In this document: one piece after another, positions 56,501 to 64,000 of the stretch | How positions within the stretch are numbered: position 1 is the first letter of the stretch | Layout of the letters: the number at the start of each line of letters is the position of its first letter | Assembly (NCBI RefSeq): GCF_008831285.2 | Contig: NC_045145.1 | Coordinates: 2,768,723-2,832,722, forward strand | From: Nymphaea colorata | Taxonomy: Eukaryota > Streptophyta > Magnoliopsida > Nymphaeales > Nymphaeaceae | Direction of reading: 5' to 3' | Length of the DNA: 64,000 nucleotides | Program-made: the position numbers and the translations under genes | Notes under the pieces: model-generated | What the model was told of the DNA's origin: nothing | What the model saw: the letters and a program-made list of their open reading frames with translations, nothing else | Database searches by the model: none

Positions 56501-58785
56501 AGTGCCTTCACACTGTTGACATTCAAAAATGAAATCTTTATTAGATATTCTTGTGTGATTGATGCTTAATTGTTTGGCTTATTGATGAAAATAAGTGTTG
56601 TAAGCATAACTATCCAGATTCAACCAACCATGTTGATGCAAAATATAATGATAGGCCTCATATGTGGTTTGCTGTTAATCTCACATACGGTTTCCATAAG
56701 CAGTAGAAGATACTTTAGACTTTTATGTTAATCATGTGTTCTCATCATTTTGTCTAAAGTGAAATACCTGCCATTGCCAACTTTTGTGTTTTAACCATTA
56801 AGGCTTTCATGACCAGTCTCAAATACTGGAAGCTCTTGGTGCAACTGTAGAAAGAGTCAGACCAGTCTCTATCACTCACAAGGATCATTTTGTCAATGTT
56901 GCAAGGAGAAGAGCCTCTGAAGCAAATGAAATTGCAAGAAGACATCAGGAAATGGAGAAAATAGGAAGGAAGAATGAGTATCCTGGCTTCTGCAATTTAC
57001 AGGAAGAAAAACCTCATCCAGTCTTTCCAAGAGGCTGTAAAGGCGGGTTTTTTGCTGATCAGTTTGAAAACCTGGCCAACTTTCAAGCCCATTACGAAAG
57101 CACAGGTCCAGAGATCTGGGAACAGACAGGGGGCAGTCTTCATGCATTTGTGTCAGCTGCAGGCACAGGTGGAACCCTTGCTGGTGTTTCTCGCTTTCTA
57201 CAGGTTGGGTTCCTTTTTTCTGTTTAAAATTGGAGGTTGAGTAGCAACTATTCTTTTGCAAGTTATCCAGTTACTTTTGCGTTTTTTTTTTGTAATTTTT
57301 TTAATAGATGACTGCTAAATGCTAGATCTTTTCAACCATCTTTATCTGCTTGTCCTAGAACTTGGTAAGCTTATCAAAGCTGAGTCTAGACCTGTTGCAC
57401 TAGTACATTCCATGTGATAGGGCATGGGATGGGAACTTCTTTAAGTATTGGTATAGAGCAAAAATGTGCTTATATGTCTGTACATGCACTAATGTGTGTT
57501 TGTGTCTGTCCACTCTAGCTTTGTATAAAGCTGGAGAAAAAATAAACCTTTCTGAATCTTAAAAGTGGGAGAAAAGAGTGCAGCACAGCAGGTCATAGGT
57601 CAAGTCTGGATCAGGCAGGAACCAAGCTGGGCTAGGTCATACCAAGATTTATTAGCCTGACATACATGGTACCTTTCAATCTACCCATGTTATATAGGTA
57701 GCAGTTGCAAATCAAATCATTCTCAGAATTTATAACCATCTGAACTTCTGAAAACATTATTATATCTTTTAAGTTCCTTGGATGATGCTTTGCATCCTCT
57801 TCTTTTGGCTTTTTTGTATATATCATTTTTTGGCAATAAAAGGGCAGGGGACTTATTTCCGGCAGTTCATGATTGGAAGCTCTTTGCATTGAGGTTCTCA
57901 AGTTTCACCATCAGTTGATCAGATATGAGGCAACTAAATATTTTTCTGAGGGCTTCACATCAGTCTTCTATGATACTCTTAGTCACATGGGTGGGGGTGG
58001 GGGTGCGCCGGGCAAAGTACTTTCAAAAGACTTGGCAATCGAACATGTATTCATTGTTTGATTCACAATGTATAAATTACTGAACAAAAAATACCAAATA
58101 AACCAAAAAAATAGAAAATATGATTTTGTTGTGTCCAAGCCTTATCTTGCACCCGCACCTTTGTCCAGCCTTGTTGATGCTGGTGCAGCACCCTTCTAGG
58201 GATGTCTGTGACATAGACATCATGAACACTGAGCCACACAACCTTTTCAGGAAAGAAACCACGACATCAAGTGCTTTCTGGTTGACCCTCCTGGCTCGGG
58301 TTTATACAACAAGGTCACGAGGGGAGTCATGTACACACGTGAAGAGGCAGAAGGCCGCAGATTAAAGAATCCTTTTGATACAATAACTGAGGGGATTGGA
58401 ATAAACCGCTTGACCAAAAATTTCATGATGGCTACTAAACTTGATGGAGCTTTCAGAGGCACAGATAGAGAAGCAGTGGAAATGTCTAGGTATGATCTTG
58501 ACATGCTTTTTGGTTTTGTCTGGATCTAAAAAATCTTTTTGAGTAATACTTGTCTCCAAGTGTAGGTATCTGCTTAGGAATGATGGATTATTTTTAGGGA
58601 GTTCTTCAGCCATGAACTGTGTTGGAGCTGTACATGCAGCACGGTTACTGGGGCCTGGTCATACAATTGTTACCATTCTGTGTGACAGTGGGATGCGGCA
58701 TCTTAGCAAGTTCTGTTCTCCTCAATATTTAGCAGAGCACGGCCTGACACCTAGAGCCACTGGCTTAGAGTTCCTTGACAGCTAA
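53529..58785 (+). CDS. Cysteine synthase-like PLP enzyme with membrane anchor (cysteine synthase 2 type), six exons
   Basis: Exons: 53529-53747, 53837-53911, 55524-55667, 56817-57203, 58251-58489, 58566-58785. They join in frame to 1284 nt, 427 residues, with GT..AG introns of 89, 1612, 1149, 1047 and 76 bp. Residues 1-30 (MAINFKGAAATAAIAMGLMF..) form a membrane anchor. IGNTPLIKIES is at 55-65; NPGGSIKDR carries the Lys-88 expected to bind PLP; GSAGSTAIS (114-122) replaces the usual TSGNTG substrate loop; SAAGTGGTLAGVS near 260 is the phosphate loop; FLGSSSAMN is near 365; CDSGMRHLS near the end provides the Ser that contacts the PLP ring nitrogen. A charged insert (about 177-205, RRRASEANEIARRHQEM) is absent from classic O-acetylserine sulfhydrylases. 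Plant relatives are annotated cysteine synthase 2 / PLP-dependent family protein; the true substrate is uncertain. The ATG has context GCCATGG. Confidence 0.93.
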
Positions 58786-59809
58786 AACTAAATTGTTATC
58801 TGAAATGGCTTTCTTTTTACCTGTTTGTAGCTTCTCATCCTGAGACTGTTTATTTTTTGTCACGGAATGTTTGTTAAATTACATAGTTAAAGGTGAGGTG
58901 AATAGGATGAGATGCAAGCTGCCAATACAGCGGTGCCTTTTGTAACTGATGATATTTGATGGGGACAGAACATTTTGAAGAGGGTGAAAGGGCCCTTCCT
59001 ATAGGCTGACAAGTTTGAAAATATGAGTACTTGCTGTGTTATCCTGGAGAGAAGAAGGAAATTTCCTCTCTCCTGTGTTGCTGGTGGCATGGTGCTATGT
59101 TTTAGGTTGAGGCGTCATGGAAATTTTGTTTCTAGCCTATTCAGCAATGTTTTGCTTGCTAAAATCCAATTATTATGAAATTATGGATGTAAAGCTAACT
59201 ATATGCACGCTATCGTACCTAAACATGGGGTGGGAAGAGGGTTACACTTTTTCAACCGTGGTAATGGAAAACTTTGGTGGGTTGGTGGAGAACAAGGAAC
59301 TTCCCTCAATGTGGGGTTTCTAAATTGGCTTCTGGCTCAAGTTTGTAGAAATTTTCAGTAACATCACACATCATCTATATTTGCATAAAATCCCCTTCTC
59401 TGAATTATGTGCTTTTCAAAAATATTTAAAACACCAAACGATATTTAGGATTTCGCAAATACATGGTGCTGCCCAAGGGGATTATAATTAGCATATAATG
59501 TTTTTCAACAACTCAAACACCTAAAGGCCACTAGAACTTTGCACAATACCTCTTCCTTTTGGAGTTTATTCAAAAAACAACAATAGATACTTCTGCAAAC
59601 TCTTATTTAGATGTGATGCCTAGCTCAAAACCAGCTATTGATAGATTGAACGCTAAGAAGCATGCGTTTTGGATCTAGATTTGAGTTTTCAGAGTGCGAT
59701 GACTCTAAAATTCAATCTCTCTCTCAGTTAAGGTGTAGACTTGATCCTTAAAAGCTCTCGACTCCACAATTTAACACCAAATAGCACAATTAAACGTGAT
59801 ATTTCTCCT
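58786..59809. other. 3' flank of the PLP-enzyme gene, no further gene
   Basis: Should hold the 3' untranslated region just after 58785. No other coding similarity was seen on either strand. Confidence 0.4.
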
Positions 59810-60693
59810 TTAGGGCCCGTTTGATGGGCGAGAAATCTGGAATAGGAAAGATGTTTTTGGAAATAAAATTTCGGAAACAGTGAAATGGAAATAAATTTCA
59901 AAATTTCCAAAATGACCCTGTGTTTGATAGGTTGGGATTTACATCCGTGGAAAGAAGAGAGATGGGGAGCGAGTAATGGAGGCGGTGGCGGGGGACGTGG
60001 GGAGCGGCGGCGGCAAGAGATGGGGAGCGGGTCATGGAGGCGGTGCCATCGGCGGCGGTGGGGGACGTGGGGAGGTGCCCTCGCCGTGCCCTCCTCCCCT
60101 TCTCCTTCCCTCCTCGCCGTGCCCTCCTCCCCTTCTCCTTCCCTCCTCGTCGTGCCCTCCTCCCCTTCTTCCCCTCTTCTCCTTCCCTCCTCGTCGTGCC
60201 CTCTTCCCCTTCTTCCCCTCTTCCCCTCTTCTCCTTCTTGTCTTCCTCCTCCACCTCTTCTCCTTCCCTCCTCGCTGTGCCCTCTTCCCCTCTTCTCCTT
60301 CCCGTCTTCTTCCTCCCCCTCTTCTCCTTCCCTCCTCGCCGTGCCCTCTTCCCCTTCCCGTCTTCCACTTCTCCTTCCCTCCTCGCCGTGCCCTCTTCTC
60401 CTTCCCTTCTTCCTCCTCCCTCCCTCCTTCCCTTCTTCTTCCTTCCTCCTTCCTTCTTCTCCTTCCTCTTTCCTTCTTCCTTCTTCTCCTTCCCTTCTCC
60501 AACAGTAAAAAAAAATGTTCGAAAATTTTTTTCCACCTTCTGGCTGGAAAAAAAATTCCAGAAATTTTTTTCCGTTTCCACCTCCAACGGTGAAAATAAA
60601 ATCTCCATGTTTGATGAAATCAGAAAAATTTCAAATATTTGAATTTTTTCTCCTTTGCTATAGGAGATCTCCAGGTCATCAAACGGCCCCTTA
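59810..60693. mobile_element. Tourist-like MITE swollen by a minisatellite, 878 bp
   Basis: The element (59813-60690) begins GGGCCCGTTTGATG and ends CATCAAACGGCCCC, inverted ends with one difference, flanked by TTA at 59810-59812 and 60691-60693. Its core holds GGCGGTGG-rich sequence with a partial duplication (about 59957-60075) and a C/T-rich minisatellite. It has no transposase. Open frames of 150-280 codons through the core on both strands are compositional artefacts. Confidence 0.8.
60075..60500. repeat. C/T-rich minisatellite, about 33-bp unit
   Basis: The unit begins TCGCCGTGCCCTCCTCCCC and continues TTCTCCTTCCC. The first steps are regular (60081, 60114, 60147, 33 bp each), then spacing varies (next near 60191) as short TTCCCCTC blocks are added. 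After about 60410 it grades into TTCCTCC-type simple sequence. Confidence 0.85.
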
Positions 60694-60771
60694 GCAAAAC
60701 TGATAAAACGCAAGTTACTATGCACAAAAATCACATATAAGGCCTGCATTTTTCATTTCAAAACATGGCAT

Positions 60772-62109
60772 TGTGCAAAGCATCATGTGTTTGACTCTTC
60801 GTGTGGCTTTTTGAGATAAGGTGAAAGGCTCAACATTGGTTTCAAATTCTTCGTGTGGGTTTTTATGTTGATGTTTTGGTTCTCATTGTTTTTTAGTATG
60901 GGGCAAGTTTTTCATCTAGTAAAGTAAATTATAAGGTCATTTGCATTAATATTAGTCGGGTTCATGAAGAATTGTTTATTCAATGGGTCATTTGAATTAC
61001 AAGTAGAGGTAGGAAAGTTAAGTATTTCAATAAATTCATCCAATAATACTGTCATTTCTCTCTAGAAAAACAAAAAGAGAATGCCATTGGGTTCCATTTG
61101 TTAATAGCATGTACCAAATTTCAATTCACTAATTGCACTCCTCTGGCTGCCACTGTCTATATCCTACATTCTTCAAAGTAAGAAGGAAACATCCGAGAGA
61201 ATGTGAGATGCCAAGACCGACACCATACAGGAGCTAAGGGCCTAGACTCAAGGAAAACATAAGTTGACCGTTCAGGTCCTTCCCCTAAAGAGGATGTGAT
61301 CATAAGGAAATGTGACATCATGTTGAAAAGAATACATCTTGAGTGAAGACTCTAATTTAGATTAAATTAGTAGAAAATATCAACAAAGTTAACAAAGACG
61401 ATAAGAGGTAGGGGTATATAATGAGGTTGTAAATCACCACATAAGCTTTTGTGCACATTCAACACTCTCTATATTTCTAATTGAAGAAAAAGGCTATAAG
61501 GGTCTATCTGAGATAACTTTGCGTCATGATAATCCAATATCAAGTTATGCTTATATACTTTAGCCAAATGTCTTAGTACTAACATAAATTCTTCCTTAGT
61601 CAACTAAGGGTAAGGTTTCTCTACTTTTTTTTTGTCACCCGTCAATATACTACAAACTACCATTCATGGTACTAACAAATGGGCCTTTCCAACCCAAAGT
61701 GTGGTCCAGTTGTAACACTTAATCATGTGTTACTGCCTAAGACCAAGCAAAGCAACACAATGATTGAGACAAATAGGTATGAAAAACTTTGAAATATGAA
61801 AAAACATGTAAAATCAATTGTCTTTAATACAATGTTGTCGAAGACAGTGATTAAAATAAGATAGAAGAACAAATATTGTTTCAATCAAGCCTTAAATTGA
61901 GGAGGGTTGTATTTGATCTTAAGTCTAGGTAAACATGATTGATCCTCCTTAATTAGTCTTATTTGCAAGAAAACAAACACAATCACCAAACAATGTAATG
62001 AAATATTGATGAGGTCAAGGCCAAAGAAGGAGACATGTTTAACATCAGCAATATGGAAGATGTTCAAGTTAGTGGAAATACATCAATGGTAATCATAGCT
62101 AAACGATGA
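60772..62109 (-). mobile_element. Copy of the gypsy 5' internal region
   Basis: Aligns, in the same orientation, to about 16110-17470 of the gypsy element, for example GGTCATTTGCATTAA, TTAGTCGGGTTCATGA, GGTCCTTCCCC(T)AAAGAGGATG, ATTGAGGAGGGTTGTATT and CTAAACGATGAC. Similarity stops at GATGAC, exactly where the other copy has the PBS. Heavily diverged; no long open frame. Confidence 0.75.
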
Positions 62110-62420
62110 CTTAAAAATTTTTTCCATGTAGGTAAGGGATTAAGCCTGCAACGCAACTCAAGGGCAACCCATGTATGTAAAGGGTTAAACCTGTGATGCA
62201 AGCCAAAACAACCCACTCAAGTAAGGGGTCAAACCAGAACTCAATCTTGCTAAACCCGTGCAAGTAAATGGTTAAACCTACAACAAGCTCAAACAACTCA
62301 TTCAGGTAAGGGGTTAATCCTGAAATGCTACTCCAAACATGTTTTTGTTTGAAAAATCTCGGGTGCTTATCTTTGCCACTAAGCGCAGTGTGTGCCAACT
62401 TAGTAACAAAAAGGGTCATT
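62110..62420 (+). mobile_element. Gypsy 3' internal end, opposite orientation
   Basis: Reverse complement of about 8930-9240 of the gypsy element. It includes repeated GGGGTTAA/GGTCAAACC units (GTAAGGGGTCAAACC, CAGGTAAGGGGTTAATCCTG), then GGGTGCTTATCTTTGCCACT and a PPT AAAAAGGGTCATT before the LTR start at 62421. Confidence 0.7.
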
Positions 62421-64000
62421 TGTTATCATCTAAATTTTTTTCAAAAGCCTGTATTCCATTTTACTCAAACAAAATTCTCAATTATTTAATCCATTTTTAC
62501 AATGATTTGGATCTAATTTTGGACCTTGAACCCAAGCTCAACTAAAAACAAACTTTTAAATCCACACTCAAATTCAAATCTGGACAAATTTTTTATATCC
62601 ATATCCAAGTCCAATTCATGACCTCTCGATCCAAAACAGATCTCCAGACCCTTACTTGAGTCCAACTCAAAGATTTAAATCCAACATCCAATTTTAAACT
62701 AATATTTGGATCTAAATCCAAGTTCTAGATCTAAAATGCACACCTTGATCCGAAATATGAGGCCAAAGTCCGTAATTGAACCCCACCAATGAAATGAAGT
62801 CCAAACTAGGAAAACAGGCTCATCAAGCTACTCTTAGATCCAAAACCAAAGTTTGGATCCAAAACAAGAATTTCAACTAAAAATCTAAAATCAAGGCCAA
62901 AATAACAAATTTTGATACTATCAAGCACCGGCCGCACATGCACAAACCTTCCCTTTGTTTTGCATCTCAATCTTGCACCAAAAATATGTTTTGAACCTAA
63001 ACTGCGTATCTAATCCTTGATCTGAGCCTCCAGCGTCGACTAGAATGCATTGGCAACCAAGCGAATCCGATCTAGATCTAAAATGAGCCCGGAATCGCTT
63101 GAAATGAAGTCGGCCATGTTTGTAACAAAACACCATTTTGCCTTTTTAAAATATGCATTTTAAAAAACAACTTTTATGTTTTTTTTTTTATGTGTGGGAC
63201 CCCTTGAAAGCCAGGGAGGTGAAAGCCACCCCTTATTGGTCTAAAATGAACCAATAATGGGGCATTTCGGCTCCTTTCCCGCGTGCCCTGCACTCTGTCA
63301 GGCGCTTGGCTGAGCAGCGTACGGCCAGGTTGTTGTCGCGCTAGGAGCTATCGCCTAGCCTTAGTGCGCACGGGGCCAATCACTGCCCCGCACGCGTGGG
63401 CCGTGCCGAGGTAGGTTCTGTGCAATGCGCAAGCCCCTTTTAGCCAAAAAATGCCCCCTTGGGGGTGGTTTTGGTCTATTGGGTGCGCACTATCCCTACC
63501 CATACGCCTAAAGGGGTGTTTCCAGAGTTAAGGGCCAATCCCATTTGGTTAAGATTTATTTAAAAAATAAATAAAATAATTCAAAAATACTTGAAATTCG
63601 CAAGAAAATATTGTTGAATTAAAAAAAAAATCACATTCTAAGTTTTGGCTCCAAAACTCTTGATAAATATCCCTCAAAATCTTTTCTCTTGGGCTTGAGC
63701 TAACCTTTGGAAAACGTCTAGTGTTTTTTCATTTGAAAACTTAGTTTTTCCTTAGTTTTCTCTTCATATATCTCTTCTTCTCCAACCTTGGGAGCAAGCT
63801 TCTCCAACTTCCACTATTCAAGGGATTACGATGAGACCTCTTAGGAAGACATCCTCAACATCTTGGAGCTTCATTCAAGGAAACTTTAGGATCATCCGGA
63901 GAATGAGACTCATTTTCTAAAATCATTTTCATTAGAGGTATATAGTCATTATTTCATTTTTATTTCTTTTCATTTCCATTTGCCATGTCCCTATGGCCAT
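62421..64000 (+). repeat. Gypsy LTR C, partial, plus orientation
   Basis: Begins TGTTATCATCTAAA after the PPT and matches the reverse complement of LTR A from 8929 down to about 7690 (AAAGGGGTATTTG/CCCATACGCCTAAAGGGG region at about 63500; CTTGGAGCTTCATTCAAGG and AGAGGTATATAGTCAT near the right edge). It continues past the window. It includes the segment that is missing from LTR B. Confidence 0.75.

Noticed and set aside
59885-60749. Open frames of 150-280 codons on both strands
   Set aside because: They run through a C/T-rich minisatellite; the peptides are Pro/Ser/Leu- or Arg/Glu/Lys/Gly-rich repeats with no domain, and the region lies inside a MITE.

Overview
This is a window of plant nuclear DNA, almost certainly from a flowering plant. 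The evidence is spliced genes with GT..AG introns, plant-type families (a PADRE/DUF4228 protein, a membrane-anchored cysteine-synthase-like enzyme, a captured LRR-kinase exon), and a dense load of Ty1/copia, Ty3/gypsy (Tat type), CACTA, hAT and Tourist-like elements. GA and TA microsatellites are common. The species cannot be named from the sequence alone.

Only three host genes are supported: (1) a small two-helix membrane protein of unknown function, 24202-24588 (-); (2) an intronless, N-myristoylatable PADRE protein, 38868-39341 (-); (3) a six-exon, 427-residue PLP enzyme of the cysteine synthase / O-acetylserine sulfhydrylase fold with an N-terminal membrane anchor, 53529-58785 (+). They show no functional link. 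They are islands in repeat DNA.

Layout. 1-1069: end of a CACTA element with subterminal repeats. 2915-4260: relic of an En/Spm (Transposase_24) protein. 4581-20667: a decayed copia element split by a 13.9-kb Tat-type gypsy element (5669-19571), which has 2-3 kb LTRs and is broken throughout. 21045-21760: a degenerate tandem array in which every unit carries hairpins whose arms change together. 26308-27146: an imperfect inverted repeat with internal duplication. 28641-28965 and 32581-33563: two hAT elements of one family with perfect 8-bp target duplications. The larger one has captured the 5' exon of an LRR receptor kinase resembling NILR1/At1g74360. 29745-29958 and 59810-60693: two Tourist-like MITEs with TTA duplications, the second swollen by a C/T-rich minisatellite. 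30695-31235 and 35117-35340: SINE-like repeats. 35440-35890: a tandem repeat array in inverted halves. 41169-46505: a complete but dead copia element with 5-bp target duplication. 47583-52675: a second dead copia element with internal duplications. 60772-64000: a rearranged relative of the gypsy element in which two ends of the element meet head to head.

All retroelement coding regions carry stops or frameshifts, so nothing here looks autonomously mobile. The most unusual features are the gene-capturing hAT, the hairpin array near 21.4 kb, the gypsy-in-copia nest whose two halves rejoin within one protein, and the inverted gypsy junction at 62.1 kb.
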